Assembly (NCBI RefSeq): GCF_030463565.1
Contig: NC_134676.1
Span: forward strand, 26,454,728 to 26,518,727
Reading direction: 5' to 3'
Source of the DNA: Pelecanus crispus
Lineage: Eukaryota > Chordata > Aves > Pelecaniformes > Pelecanidae
DNA length: 64,000 bases
This document shows positions 1 to 13,735 of this stretch, piece after piece. Under the pieces are notes generated by a model. That model was not told the DNA's origin, made no database searches, and saw nothing but the letters and a program-made list of their open reading frames with translations. The translations under genes were made by a program, and so were the position numbers. Position 1 is the stretch's first letter. Every line of letters starts with the position of its first letter.

Positions 1-3000
1 ACTTCCCCAACTCTTGAGATGTCCCATTTTGAACAGAAAATTAGTGCTTTCAGCAAACAAAATCTTTTTGCCTTCTGGGCAGAATATATAAAAAGAAAAA
101 TCTGTTTATTGTTATTCCTTCTTAAATTTTTTTTCCAAAAAAACCCCCAGTAATATTCCAGGTCCACATCTGTCAAGCACATACACAGATTAGAACCATG
201 CCACCCAACAGTGAGCTGTTAAAAAAACTTGCCTTCAAAATTTTCTTAATGCACTAAGGCATTAGCTGATATAAGAATCTTTCCACCTAACCTGGACACG
301 ATTAATTACACCATGAGTAAAAACAAACATCATTTTTCCAGTCAAACATAATGAGTTAAGGCAAGTCCGCTCCTTTCTGCTTAATAAGGATCCCAAATTG
401 TTTTTCAAGTATACTGTTTTTGTCTTAAATCCTATCAGTGCAAACAGGCAGAAACCAATTAGCAGTTTATTAGTGTGTTAAGGTGTTAGAAATTCTTATT
501 ATTTAATGAATCAATGTTTCTGCATTAGCCTTCAGTCACTGATTAAGCAACACACTTAAACACAGACTTAACTCCAATTATGGGAACAGTCCTCTGAAGT
601 TAAGCATGTGTTCAAGCGTGTAAATTATAAAATGCCTGTCATGTTCGGTGTAAGACCTATAAAACCAAAGGTACTCTGAAGGAAGGAAAAATTCAAGCTG
701 ACATGTCTCCTACTGTTGTAGCTTTTCAAAAGGTACAGATACTTCCATTTCTGTTCCTTTCCCTACTACCATGTTGTTAGTTAATGGCAAGTCAATCCAG
801 AATAGCCTTGTGGGGAGGGCAGCAAAGAAAATTGCTGCAGGTCCTAGAGCAGGGTGTTAGGTAGCAGTGCAAAGCATACAGTGTAATGGTCAGAGGAGAG
901 ATGTGCCCAGGCTTCACATCTGTTTGGAGCCCCTTGCACTACCATTGTGGCTGTGAGCCATCCATGTATCAGAGTAAGCTGAGCATAGAGTGCCTAAGCC
1001 TGTAGCATGGTAAGTAATGAAGAGGGTACTCTACAAAGACGTCTGTCTGAATTTGGAGATAAGTAGTATATACTTCTCACTGAGGTTTCAGCCCTCCAGC
1101 CCACAAAGAAGACAAGCAAAGCTAAGCAGTGCCTGCAGAGCAGTCGTGACTCTGGTCAACACCAGGCTGAGCCAGGTGCTTTCACGCTGACCCAGCAGAG
1201 TTCACCACTACTGACAGCAGGGTCTGCAGTCTGGTCAGTCCTGACACAGGCAGCATGGTCGCCTATAGGGTTTCTGTACTACCACACCAGTAGCCTGCCT
1301 ATATCCATCCCCCCAAAGGAGGGATGCAGACAGCGATTCAGAGTTGAGAACAACAGTACCACCTTGCATATGTCTTTTACTTGTAAGAAATGACTGAAGC
1401 AGGCAAGTGTTATTTCCCCCCCGCCCCACCAAAAAAAAAGCTCCAAAAGATTTCATCTTCTCCCTGAAGTGATTCATTCTGGCAAGTTTCATCCTAAATG
1501 CAATAGCAGACATTTAAAGATAGGTAACATTTGCTGTATCAGAGAGTTTTATTGCCTGCCTTTATAGCACTGCCATTTCTTGGGGCTGTCCTTTATTGTA
1601 CCAATCAGTGACCTACTAAATGGTACCAGATTAATAAAGTACAGTAAATTCACTGCTTTAAAAGCCGTGAACTTGACAGAAATTCTCATGTGAGCAGAAT
1701 AACACATTTTGAACAAAATAACTAATTTTAAATATGCTTTCTTATGCCAATGAAAGGTAGTACCTATTAGAGAAGGAAAAAAAAAAAAGGTACCACTCTT
1801 ATCCAGTGCTTTCTTTTTGCCATGGCCATGTTGGCTCTATTTCCTCCCTTTGGTATTTTGGGGGTGGGAGAATTTGACTCCACTACTGTATCCACTGGAG
1901 AGTTTGTGACTTAGCTGATGTTCTTACCAAGAGGTAAATATGGGATGACTAAGATCAAAAGTGATTTCCTCTGTGTTACTGCTGAAGGCACTCTTTATTG
2001 TTCTCTCATTTTCAGAAAAGGGAGGAGAGAAAGAAAGCTTCCTTGTCCCCTTAAATTTGTGGATAGTGTTTTATCCACTTAACCAGCAAAATATCAACCA
2101 CTGAGTTCATCATGTGTTACACTCTCACAGGGCTGTGAAGCCCCTGAAGGCACTGAAGCACAGTGCTGCTCCCTATGGAGACTAAGTGATTGAAGCATGC
2201 AGATGCCTGTGCCACCCAGACCCTCTGAGTCTGGACCCTTGCCCAAGCTTCTGATGTTTCTTTGTCTCTTCCACCATGACTCCCAATCCTGCTGAAATGA
2301 GAGGAGTACAGTTAACACACTCACTGCCTCCATCAGTTTGCTTAGCAGTATGTCTATTAGTAACCTGCAGGTGGATGAGCTCCATGGTAGCACAGTGCAT
2401 CTCTGGCATCTTTCACCCCAGAAATGTCCTTCCAACCCCAAAGTGGTGGGAAGTGGTGTTGGATGGGGGAAGCTCTTTGCACAGTTCTTGGGAGCCTGCA
2501 CCACGTAGGAGTGGTGGAACTGCTGATCGTCACCACCTGTCTGGCAAACAATGCAACTTATCACTTTGCAGCAATGTTTGTTCTCCAGAAGTGCCACTGA
2601 CAATGAAAATGTTTCAGTAGAAACACATCTCATCTCAGCTACATCAGTTTGGCTTTTATTCCTCTGTCACCATCATCCTCTGGTTTTGCAAGACAACCAA
2701 AACCAAAAATTCTCGTCAAAGGTCCTTTTGGGTTTTGGCTGTCCCATGATATGAGTACTCAAGCTGTAATCACAAGGATCTCCTCACCAGATCTGTGGCT
2801 CACTCTTCCTGCTACTAGCTCCCTGCACTGAGCAGCATGCTGCAGAAACACAGGTGTATGTGAGGGCAGGTGCAGCTCCCACTGCCTGCATTGGTGGCAC
2901 AGGAAAACTTGCCGCTTTCCTTTCTCATTACCAGACCAAAGTTATCATAGGTATCTTGTATGTATGGGTTTTTTCCTAACAATTGTTTTTCTTTCATGGA

Positions 3001-5137
3001 TTCCAATCAATTGCTTCTTTGACAATAAAACAAAAAATCAGTAAGATGCTTATTAAATCTACAGCTGCTAAAAAGCATTGCAGTGCTGATAGGCGTTACC
3101 ATTTTGGGGTTCTGCAACACAGTCATTTACTCTGTGGCTCTAGCCACCTTGTGATAATCTTTCCCAGTCAGCAGTCAGAATATCCTCTCTGGAGGCCTAC
3201 TTTAGTGCCTCAGAGATAAAATACCTAATTCCATTTCACAAGACATGACTTTCTCAGTAGCTGGTCTGAGACCCTGGAAGATGCTCTTCAGCCATGGCAG
3301 GAGCTAGGGAGCATCTCAAAGCTCAATGGTATTTACTCTAAGTGTGAAGAGTGTTTTTCAGACTTTGCATTCTCTGATGTGAATACACAGCAAAACCAAA
3401 ACAGAACAACCTCCTCTAAACAAGCCTCAAGGGCTCATCAGACCATAAACCATGGTTATACAAGTCTCTCCCTTTGGCTGAGAGGGTGACATTATGAACA
3501 ATATACCAGAACTGTTAATTTTATTTTTCATCAGTTCTGGAAAGTGTTTGGGTGTCAGAGCAGTACACAGCAGGCTCAGATGCAATGCTAAGTCTATCTC
3601 AGCTCCCTAGAGGAATGATGTGGGATTAATTTTTGTGGAAACATTCACATCACTGTTACTTATTATTTGTTTTCACATATAAGTGGTCAACATACTCTTG
3701 GAGGAACTTGCACAGCCTCACTTGAACACCTATCTTAGTGCCTAAAATTGGGGATGTAGATTTGGGCTCATCCCCTCCTATCTTTAATCATCTGGCTGAG
3801 GTGGTAAGGCAGGGAATACAAGTGCTCTTTGACTCACTAAAGGGACTGGGGGCAACCTGCAGAGGACAAGTTGGCCCAGCTGAAAGCTGAATCATCTCAG
3901 CTGCCACCTCTCTCCACTCACCCCACAGGTATCTCTGGGCAAACACACTTCTAACCTAGGCATCTTGGTCAAGGGTGCCTTGCATCATCCATATAGCTCT
4001 GTATAGACAGATGTGTCCAGGGACATGCCTTTAAGAGCTTGTCCTTAAGCTTTGGGATTAATACCACTAATCTGTGCCTAAATCTTAACAATTACTGTGC
4101 ATTAAATCTGGCAGATGCAAGTCAATATATTCTCTTGCTAACAATCTCCTTCTGTCTTGTTGTTGACAAGCCTTCCCTATGGGCTCCTTAAACTAGCACA
4201 GGTTAAATATATACAAACTATTTTAAAATAAGAAGCTTTAAGAGGAAGGAAATTGGAGACTATATTACTGTGGCAGAACATACATTCAGCAGTGCTGAAT
4301 GCAAGCAGAGAGCTCATTGCTGTGGGAGGTGCAGCACCATAGTAACTACTTGCCTTTCATATGAACAAATTGCAAGGAGGGAAAGGTTTTGCACAAGACA
4401 TGAGACAGGACACTCTCCGGTGTGCCAGGTCTCTGTCCTGAGCCCAAGTATGCCCAGAGGCTGCAGCACTGAACTTGAGATTTAAGAGAACTGCAGTGTG
4501 AGGACTGAGGAGGCTTAGGACACTTTTTGAAGTGGTAGAGCAACCAAAGATTGTGGAGATGTTCCACAGGATGATTCAGAGCATCCAGATCAGGAGCATC
4601 ACCCTCTTCACTGAATTGACGGGAAACTCAAAGGGAGAAGCCTGGTTTTAATCTGGGTGAATGTGCTTCCTGATATGTTCATGTATCTCTGGAGTGCCCA
4701 TTTCTCATATGAACCTTTTTTTGTTTGTTTGTTTTCTATCTCATGCTCTTTGATCTGTAAAGGATGGAAAGTCCTTGACTGTAGGGCCACACTTCAGCTA
4801 TTTCCTCCCCATGGATAGGTATGGTATGACATTTATAGATGCAAGCTTTTATGTGCATGCTTACGTGGATGGGAAGTCAGTGGTTAGGCTGAGACACATC
4901 TGGAAGTGTGTCCCTACTCTGAGCCCATTTTCTGCCTACACCCTTTTTCCTTTCTGGCTCTCCCCTGATGATTTCACTCCAATGCTATTTTTGGGTTTTA
5001 ATGTCTTTTCTCCTCTTCCATCCACTCCTTTCCTTTCATTAAACTCTGTTTCTTCTCTAAGCTCCCTGAACACCTTTGTTTCCCACAGAGAGGTGGCAGC
5101 ATAGGGGTTGCTTGTCTATTTTTATTTAGCTTTTGAT

Positions 5138-5157
5138 CCCCCCCTCCCCCCCCCCCT
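5138..5157 (+). repeat. C-rich homopolymer tract
   Basis: A run of C interrupted by single T residues (CCCCCCCTCCCCCCCCCCCT type), probably length-variable. No gene nearby. Confidence 0.8.
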
Positions 5158-6836
5158 CCAGTGTATGTTTTTCTTCTTTTAGTTCCCCCTTCTGAATCAC
5201 TTCTCTGTTTTGGTCTTTGCAGAACCATTATCCTCTGAATCGTCTTTGCTCTTGACTATTCAACACCCTCTGGGCTGACTCAACCCAGGCTGTGTGGGAA
5301 CTGATTGGGAGTGAATCAGCAGCTCAGTGCTCAGAAGGGAATTAACAATCTATTTACTCTCAGATGATTCCTGTCTCTCCACCTCCATCTCCAGTGACCA
5401 TTTTCCAAATAAAACTATTTATAATCCTCAGATATAGGAACAGGCAGAGTGCTACAGAGGGGCTGGAAAAGTTGTGTTAAGGCAGTAGGTGGCTCAAACC
5501 ATTAAAAGTTTCAAGTGGCAATAGCTAAAATTAGTCCAAGTGGAGAGAAGATTATTAGCTAGGAGACTTAAGGGTCCTACGCAGCAGGTGGCCTGTTTCC
5601 AGAAATCAAAATGTTCTAAAAACCAGCAAATATCTTTCACATTCAAATGTTATTTTTATTCAACTCTAAGTACAAAAATGGTCTTTCCTCATGCAGAAGT
5701 ATCACAAAGCAGTAACAGCAGCAAATACATATACAGGGTGGGAGCTTTTATAGTATACAGAAACTTTTTGTGATAATGTTTTGAAGTACAGTTTCTGAAT
5801 ACTTCATTTCCAGCACAAAGGCCCTTTTCAGACAGGTATTTAGAGCAGCCAAAGGAAGAAAACCACAGAACATACAGAAGCTATTCTTCATGAAAGCCAG
5901 ATTCCTCTACTTCTGCCTCTGGGGAAATGCTCTTGTTAATAGGATGCTTCCTAATTCTTTTTCATAGATTAACATGATTGTACTGCCTGCTGTTCCCACT
6001 GCATTGGATGTGTGAACATGTGGGAATATACTGTCTACTGTTGACAAGGGGATAAACCAGAAGCTAGTCTATTCAAGTCAAGGTCTTACAATGGCATAAA
6101 GGGGATATAAGCGATCAGAGGACTGATTCTGCAGAGGAGAAGGAATAGTTTCTGAATGGCTATTTCTGTAATGTCTGCAGTCTGAATTCAACAGATGCCC
6201 CTCTAGGTGAAACTGTGAGGTCTTTTCCTTGTTTGTAATGCAATTGGAATGAATTTGTTCTGTTTTGTTCCCCTTTAAAATGACTGTGATCCATGTCTCA
6301 GAAACAATTAGAAAAAGCAGAGCCTTGCCATTTCCCTGAGTTTTTAGGCTTAGAGAACAGGATGATCATCCATGAAAAATGCTTCTTGAAATTCAACAAT
6401 ATTCTTGTGCTTCAATCTCTGTGCTTTGCCTCAGTTGAACACATGTCCGTGGCTGGCTTGTAATTACAATACTGTCAAATGAAACAAATTGAAGGGAGAG
6501 TACAAAACATAATACCAAAGCTGGAATAGAAAGCATTTGCTTTGAGGAAGCATCCTTTGATTTGCGAGATGGAGGGTCCAAACCCTTATTTACGAGGAAA
6601 TGCCTCAAAACATTCTCCCTTTGGCATCTGGTAAACATTAAGCTTTTAATGAGCCCAATCTGAAATGGGCTTTGAATGTTAGTTCTCAAAGCAACCCTCC
6701 TCGTAAATACACTGTCACAGGCCTGCCACAGAAGAATGGCCAGAGACCAAGCCAGCATAAATTGCTAATAACTCAATTACTTGAAATAAAAATGTACTAC
6801 AGGAGAATCACTTGCTTGGCTTCCACTTTCAAAATT

Positions 6837-6892
6837 ATTAGAAAGCAGCTTAAGAAAGCAGGTGATTAGAAAGCAGCTTAAGAGAGCTGTGA
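6837..6892 (+). repeat. 28-bp tandem duplication
   Basis: ATTAGAAAGCAGCTTAAGAA begins at 6837 and recurs with small changes at 6865, a two-copy 28-bp tandem repeat in non-coding sequence. Confidence 0.85.
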
Positions 6893-9684
6893 ATACAGAA
6901 GAAAAAGAAAACAAGATGGTTTGTGTTTTTGACAAATTTTGTGGTGACCACCAAGGCAGATAATACACTGACTTCAAGAAAAGTTTAGCAGAGAGTTAAA
7001 GGAACTACTGGTCCTTCAGTTACCACTTGTGCATCATTAGAGGGGAGGAGAGAGAAATGTTAGTTTTTTGAAGCAGACAAATGATTTCTTACAGGTCAAA
7101 CCCATTTCAATGGGTTTTACATTTCAGAGGCTAAGGTTTATAGTTAACAACAACTGAGCTTTACAGAGCAATCTCTAGAGAAGAACAATTCAGCTGTTTA
7201 GAAGCACACTGACCTGCTAAGCAAATGTCTGGAGGGCTGGAAATAGAATATATTTTAGGCTCAAGAAAATAAGAGCTCTTACTATTTGCATTTTCTTCTT
7301 CGCTACTTTACTTGAAGAACAATCCCATTACAAACATCCTTTCAGAGAAATTCTCTAGCTCTTGCACAAATAGATTATTAATGAAAATGTATTCTAAGAA
7401 GGGCAGCTAAGGTTTCCAACTGACAGTGTATTTCAGTGTCACATTATGTGATTTTGTTGCACACTGGTTACTGAGGAAAAAAAAGAAAAGAAGGAACCCT
7501 GAATTTAAAAAAAACAGAGCTGTTTTCTCTGCAGTTGGAACCACTAAGGGATGGACATTTTCATTCAACAGAATAATCGATTGCATTAGCCTTTCAGCTG
7601 CTCATGGCCCCAGTGCAGTGGGAGCAGGATACAGACTCATTCTACGCTCCTTTCTTCTGCCTGAGCTTTTTTTTTTTTTTTGAGGACCATCTGTTCTGCA
7701 TATCAAATTCATAAGAGAAAAAAATGTTTTCAGTTTTATAATTTTAAATCACTTTATTTCCCTTTTCCCTTTTCTTAGTCTTCTTGTTAGTTCTAATTTT
7801 AAAGATATATTTGATATTAAAAGCCAGAGAGTATGTTGAAGTGAGGAGTTGTGTGGCCAGTGAGGGAGAATGTATACACTTAAAGTTTAAGGATACACCT
7901 TCGGACCTGAGTCCTTTAGTGCTCATTCTGCTTTGGCTTGCTGCATCCATAGCAGAGGCAGCATGATGGGGGCAGTTCACAAAACCCCACAAAGAGGTCT
8001 CCTGAGGCCCACCATCTCAGATCCTGGTGGGAGGCAGGGACATGCATGTAGCTGTATGTGAAGCCAACTAAGAAGCAGCAACTACCTGCATAATGTTTTA
8101 CTGGGGCTAAGGGTCCCGGCTAGGCAGTACAGATACAAATCCACCATCTCTTCCCAAAGGCTCAACTTCTGTCAGCACAGAGCCTGGCCTCGATTTTCAG
8201 AGGCATTTAACGACAAGTGACATAAGAGAAAAGTCAAATGGAGAAATAAATCAGAGCTCCACTGGTGGTGGCGGCTGCTGCTTCTTAGAAAGGAAGAGGG
8301 GCACAAAAGAAAAAGAGGTTTAGGCAGTGCAGAGGGGAAAAGACAGTATCACAGAGACTAAAATACCTTTTATGCACCTGCAGCATTGGGGCATAAAAGA
8401 GTTGACTGCTGGGTGGCTCACCCCAAGCCTCAGAAAGATGTGCTATTCTCCCCAGCGAGATCCCCAGCCCCGTAGAACGGCAGAGTAATTGCAAGGTCAC
8501 TCCTCTCATGCTATTTTTCGGCAAAGGAGTGAATTTGTTTTCCCAAAGAGAAGATCAAGACTGACTCAGACTGCCTGGTATTTGAAGGATATTGGGAAGC
8601 TGGCCCCTGTAGAAGCTAATGACTTTAGTCATTAGCATAGTGAAGGTATTTTTTGCTACTGTTCCTGGCATGCATTCAGAAACATTACCATACCACCAAA
8701 ATACTTAAATAGTACAATTTGCTCAGAGTGGACTTTCACATGACAGCAGCTGGAACCAATCAAAACTTATTAGAGACTCGCTTAATGGGTGTAATTCCTG
8801 ACCTCCAGTTCACAATCACTGTCCTCTAAGTGGATCCCAGCTAAGTGGATCTGGATACTGACTTATTCCTCAGATCTTTCAGTCTGCATCTAACAGAAAA
8901 GAGGGTGAGACTGCTGGGATGTCCTCTGCATGATTTTCCTTCTGGAACTATCAAGCAGTGTCTTTTCTTGCATATCACCTACTACATGCTTTTCAGGACA
9001 GGGAATGATCACTGCTGTCATCTGACAGAGAACAATGTAAACTAATTGTCCAAGTGCACATCACTGCAACACACAGAGGACCATACTACCACTTTTGCAC
9101 CACAAAAAAAAATGACAAGGCATGTCTAGCACAGGCAGACACGCTGGGTGCCACCTACAGAAGAGTGCTATTGGCAGTGCACTGCTGTGTCCCACTACAA
9201 GACTGCAGCACAGGTAAAGGAAATAGGACATGGCTGGAACATCAACTTCTGGCTAATCTCAGCTGTTGGGTATTGATGGCACCTGGCCACAAGGCTTCTT
9301 TATTTTATGTGAAGGATCAGGCTGGTCCAAGAATGGCAAAGTCTCATATGAGCTGGAAAATTATGTTTCCCTCTCTCAGTTCTATACAGAGCACTGCTGT
9401 GAGAGCATAAACATGGATGAACTGCCTTTCAATACTGCTGAGAGGATATTCCTCCTGTAATCTCATTCATTTCTGATAAAATTCTTTATCTAAATTGTAC
9501 AGCTCTAGCTCAACAATATTTTTGTGCTAGCTCTTGATATAGCGTACCAGAAAAGAAAAAAAATGTTACCCTGTTTTCTTACAGATAATTTTTTCTCATC
9601 CTCTACAGGAAAACAAAAGACAAATGCAGTACAACTGTCCTAATCAAAGGCTATATTTGTACAAAATTAAATGATCTTCTCAAC

Positions 9685-9995
9685 AGCCATGAGACATAAT
9701 ACTGTTTTTGAAAACAGTAACACCATAGGGTTGGGATCATTCAAATTCTTTCTCAGACAAAAAAAAAGAGACATTCCAGTGCAAAAAGCAAAGATATACC
9801 TAATCTTGGGTCCTGACAACATTTTCTGTGCAGTTCAACCAGCCATGAGACATAATACTGTTTTTGAAAACAGTAACACCATAGGGTTGGGATCATTCAA
9901 ATTCTTTCTCAGACGAAGAAAAAGAGACATTCCAGTGCGAAAAGCAAAGATACACCAAATCTTGGGTCCTGACAACATTTTCTGTGCAGTTCAAC
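9685..9995 (+). repeat. 156-bp tandem duplication (two copies)
   Basis: Copy 1 starts at 9685 and copy 2 at 9841, both beginning AGCCATGAGACATAATACTG and ending GCAGTTCAAC. I count five substitutions and no indels over about 155 bases. The period is 52 codons, so an open frame (9671-10060) runs through both copies. The encoded protein is not recognised and there is no other sign that it is coding. Confidence 0.95.
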
Positions 9996-12324
9996 AGTTC
10001 TGTTCTTACCATATATTGCCCCTTATGGACAACAGATGGCCAGAAACAGCAACAAAATGAATTCTTGAAAAAACTCTATTCTTTACAAATTATTTATTGG
10101 AAAATACATGTTTCAGCTCTAAAATACCCAGATAGAAGAAGTATTACTGTAAGAAGTAGGAAGTGGAGGCCAGGAGAGTTGTGTGAGTCCACTGCTATTC
10201 CAGAGCAACTTCAATGGCTTGGATGCTGGGAACAGTAGCCTACACAAGAGTCTGATGACAGTCACAGTGACACAAGGTTGTTGGAATACAGAAGCAGAGC
10301 CCAAAATGACCCCCACAATAGGAAGAGGGTGAAAATCCTGAAGAACAAGAACAAATACTCTGAACTTAGGTAAGAATACATAATTACACACTCATAGGGT
10401 GGGAATAATTTGTTTTGCAGCAGTATTTCAGGAATGCTTCTGTAGGTTTCACTGGACCATAAGCTGAACAGCATCATGCTATTGGACAAAAGGTAAACAC
10501 TTCATGGGAGTATGCAAACATAGCTAAGACTTAAGGAAAAAAAATCTTCTTGACTCAGTACTAGATGGCTTCCATGTCTTGTATTAGGCAGCAGACGTCA
10601 GGAAAAAAAAATGCAAAAAGACCAGACCAGTTGGAGAGCATCCAGAGCAGGAAAAGTTGCTGTTCAGAGGTATGGAAAATATAATGTCTGAGAAAATAGA
10701 ATAAAAATTGGATTTAAGCAAAGAAAAGATTGAGCAGAGACACAATAATGTAAAAAAGTATCTGCAAACTAGAAGGAAATAGCTCTTTCTGCATGTCACT
10801 TGTAAGAAAGGTCACTGCTTATATCATAGCAAGGAACATTTACATTTGGAACAAGGAAAAAATCTGGAGCCACAAGGAACATCAAGTACCAGATTGCTTG
10901 TCAGAGAGGTCATGGAATTTTAGATCTTATTGGACAAGAGAACCTCCTGGAGCAAAGGGATGATGAATTCGGCAACCAGCCTTCAAGACTGTGGGCCTAA
11001 AAATAGCTCTGAAATGTTGCCACATAGACAGTATAAGATGCTGGCTAAGACTGCCTTAATATTTATAGAAGGAACTCCAAGGCAACTTCTTCGTATTTAC
11101 AGAAAGGACCCTGAGAAGTGGCAGAACAATGTAAATCACACATCAGAATGGACCTATTAAAGGATAATGAAAATGACAGAAAAACTGAGAAGTGTGAGAT
11201 AAGTTAGCTAGGGTGCTATCAGAGATTTAGAGTCAGTTTTTAACATAAAGAACACTTGAAACACAGCTGAGAAGCACCTTTTTTTGCTTTTGTCTCCTCT
11301 TTCTATACAGTATCTTGTTTTCATGGCAGGGAAAGATGCAATAAGAGGGAAAGAGAAAGAGCACATATTCTTTACCCTACAGAAGAGGTGCAAAGTATCA
11401 ATGGGAGTCCAATTTCAGCCATTATTGATAACCCAGGACAAGCACCTCTTTGCCAGTGATCTTGCAGCCGGAGCATACTCTGAATGGACTGCGTCAGACA
11501 TCTCTGGACATGCCCATTACTCACTGGAAAATAACCATTGCTCCCAGCCTGGCTCAGCAATTCAGCTGCTTTCCTTCATCTATCTCTGTGCAAAGCCAGT
11601 TCTAGAGCTCTGGAAGAAGATCAGTAGACACTGCAGCTTATGGAGCATGTCTCCTCTGGCAATTTTAGAGGTGAAAGGACAGATTCCAAGCAAGTACTGA
11701 GCCTCAGCTGGCCCCAGCTCCCCACAAGGCGCATGGCCAGTGTTTCTCAAGGGTGGGCTGAAGAAATGAGTAAACTTAATTGAAGTGTATAAAAGAGGAC
11801 AAACTTTCAGAACAGCCTGGCTTCTGACAGCAGAACTCTTGCAGACCTATAAGCAATAATCTTCCTGAGGAAAGAAGTGAGCCTTCCTCATGTCCCCAGA
11901 GCACCTGGGAGTCTGCAAGGCAGTGGCTGGCTCTGAGTTGTGCTTGGTTCAGGTAGTGACACAGATCATGGTGTAAGGAATAAAGCCATTGGTATCTTCT
12001 TGGAGATGAATGTGCTGAGAGCCACTCACTTCACAGTTTCAGCTCTCCTCCTCCTTCCTGGATGGAAGTCACAGCAACCAACTCCCAGGCTGCAAAGGAT
12101 TTACTTTCTCCTGAAGAAGCTCTTGGTTGCTAAGCAGTAACTATGTGGGCATTAGACCTCCACAAAATCTTGGGGATCTGCCTCACCAGAATGTCATGGT
12201 GAAGCTCAAACATCCCACAGAGATGTGATTACATGCAAAGTTTCCATTATATAGTGCTAATATTACTGCAGCAGCTTAAAATAGTTTTTTTGAAGGGGTT
12301 TGAAAGGAGACATTTGTTGGGAGC
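9996..12324. other. Non-coding stretch between the tandem duplication and the CR1 fragment
   Basis: Nothing recognisable. A 138-codon open frame at 11284-11700 (+) has no recognised motif and I do not call it a gene. Confidence 0.55.
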
Positions 12325-12715
12325 TTGGGCAGGTGGATTCAGCATGGTGATCAATGGTATGAAGTCTAGTTGGAAGCTGGTAACTAGCCATGTACCTTGG
12401 GGTCAGTGCTGGGTCCAATATTGTTCAACATCTTTATTAATGAAATGGATGATGAGACAGACTGTACCCTCAGCAAGTTTGCTGATGACACAAAACAGGG
12501 AGGAGTGGCTGATATGCTAGAGGTCAGGCTGCCATCCAGAGGGACCTTGACAGGCTGGAGAAATAGGCTGAAGGGAACATTATCAAGTTCAACAAATTGA
12601 ACAGGGAATTGCAAAGTCCTGTTCCTGGGGAGGAACAAGCAACAGTATATGCTGGGGACTGACTAACTGGAAAGCAGCTACACAGAAAATGACCTGGGTA
12701 CCGGTGGTCCATCAG
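12325..12715 (+). mobile_element. CR1 LINE fragment, reverse transcriptase part of ORF2
   Basis: In different frames the region encodes [18 protein letters not shown] and [15 protein letters not shown], the CR1 reverse transcriptase palm with the F-A-D-D catalytic box. The nucleotide run AGGGACCTTGACAGGCTGGA and the following GTCCTG..CTGGGGAGGAA are standard CR1. Frame breaks and stops show it is an old inactive copy. It ends abruptly near 12715, next to the GC-rich TOPORS-like locus. Confidence 0.85.
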
Positions 12716-12865
12716 AACTGAGGACCTCCACCTGGAGTGCTGCCTTTGTGCAGAGCCTTGACTGCCGGGGATGCTGCAGGTCCTGCAGGACAGCTGTGCT
12801 GTGGCTGTGGGCACCGCTGGAGGCTCCCAGCCTGTTTCTCTGCCTTCCCTGACCGCCTCCTTCAG

Positions 12866-13147
12866 GTACCTGTGCTCGCTGGAGTCGTGCTGGTTGTCTG
12901 GGGGGAGGGGAGGTGGTGTGCGGTCTGGGACTGTGGGCAGTGTCCCTGGGGGGAGCTGAGGGGTCAGGCAGGTGTGGAGGGCAGTCCTTGGGGCTGGCTG
13001 TCCCACGGGGCTGCTTCTGCTGCCACTTTTCAGCCCGCAAGGAGACCCTCTGGGGGGCCCTTGCCTCCCCTCTCCCACTGCTTTCCGGGGCTTGCTTTGC
13101 TTTTCTGTTCCTAGCGCCAGGAAAACACTGAAGATCTCTCTTGGCAG
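12866..13147 (+). other. Probable 5' UTR intron of the TOPORS-like gene
   Basis: A donor CTTCAG|GTACCT at 12866 and an acceptor CTCTTGGCAG ending at 13147 sit three bases before the ATG, with GC-rich sequence on the exon side. A 282-base intron joining a leader exon (about 12720-12865) to the coding exon is plausible. Transcript evidence would be needed. Confidence 0.4.
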
Positions 13148-13150
13148 GAC

Positions 13151-13735
13151 ATGGCATCGGGTGCTGAGGAGGCTCCGGAGCAGAGCGGCTCTGCCACGGC
13201 GGCCGCCGCCAGCCAGCTGCAGCAGGCAGAGCGGTGGGAGGCTGTGGCAGACGACCTGTGCTCCGTCTGCCTGGGAGAGATCGACAACGCAGCCTACGTC
13301 GACGGATGCTTCCACACCTTCTGCTTCGGCTGCATCTGGCGGTGGGCTGCCACGAGAGCTGCGTGCCCGCTCTGCAGGCAGCCTTTCGACCGTGTCCTGC
13401 ACACGGTGAGGGTGGATGATGGCTACCAGGAGTACGTGGCTGGCTCGTCCGCCCGCCGGCAGAGGACCGCGGCCAGGGAGCGGGTGAGCAGCAGATCCCC
13501 ACGGCGGCACTACCGCCTGCGCCCAAGGCCCACCAACAACGAGCCCGCAGCTGGGAGAAGGGGAGCTGCGGGGAGGCACCGAGGGGTGCGGGGTGATGCA
13601 GCTCCAGGCTCCTCCAACACCTCCGCCCAGCAGGCTGCAGGGGAGCGCCTGGCCAGCCCCGTGGACGGACCCACCCTCCGCTACGACCTGCTGGCGCTGA
13701 GAGCGCGGCTGCTTGATTTCATGGGTATCAAATAA
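13151..13735 (+). CDS. TOPORS-like RING-finger protein, probable E3 ubiquitin ligase
   Basis: A 194-codon uninterrupted CDS starting ATG at 13151 and ending TAA at 13733-13735. It has a canonical C3HC4 RING: C37-x2-C40, C53-x-H55, C58-x2-C61, C72-x2-C75. The segment just after it (CRQPFDRVLHTVRVDD, then YQEYV) closely resembles TOPORS, the topoisomerase I- and p53-binding RING ligase. An Arg/Ser/Gly-rich basic tail (about residues 100-150) may direct it to the nucleus. TOPORS itself is about 1000 residues, so this is only its RING end plus a divergent tail. A single coding exon and small size suggest a retrocopy or compact bird paralogue. The frame is intact and GC-rich, unlike the AT-rich surroundings. 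I infer ubiquitin ligase activity from the intact RING; substrates are unknown. Confidence 0.82.
   Translation: MASGAEEAPEQSGSATAAAASQLQQAERWEAVADDLCSVCLGEIDNAAYVDGCFHTFCFGCIWRWAATRAACPLCRQPFDRVLHTVRVDDGYQEYVAGSSARRQRTAARERVSSRSPRRHYRLRPRPTNNEPAAGRRGAAGRHRGVRGDAAPGSSNTSAQQAAGERLASPVDGPTLRYDLLALRARLLDFMGIK

Larger units (their letters stand above)
1..9670. other. Intergenic stretch without a supported gene
   Basis: AT-rich non-coding sequence. Open frames are short (up to about 180 codons), have poor codon character and no domain I recognise. The C-rich tract at 5138, the 28-bp tandem at 6837 and short A/T homopolymers are the only structure noted. I looked for exons of MTX3, the neighbour expected on this side from the human gene order, and saw none. 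Confidence 0.6.

Noticed and set aside
6393..6758. 121-codon minus-strand open frame with a hydrophobic start
   Set aside because: Looks like a chance frame; the hydrophobic run alone is not evidence of a signal peptide and nothing else supports a gene.
9685..9995. Direct repeats considered as a CRISPR-like or LTR-pair structure
   Set aside because: Two contiguous copies without spacers or terminal TG...CA ends are a plain tandem duplication in a vertebrate genome.
11284..11700. 138-codon open frame on the + strand
   Set aside because: No motif, no conserved-looking segment and no promoter or poly(A) context.
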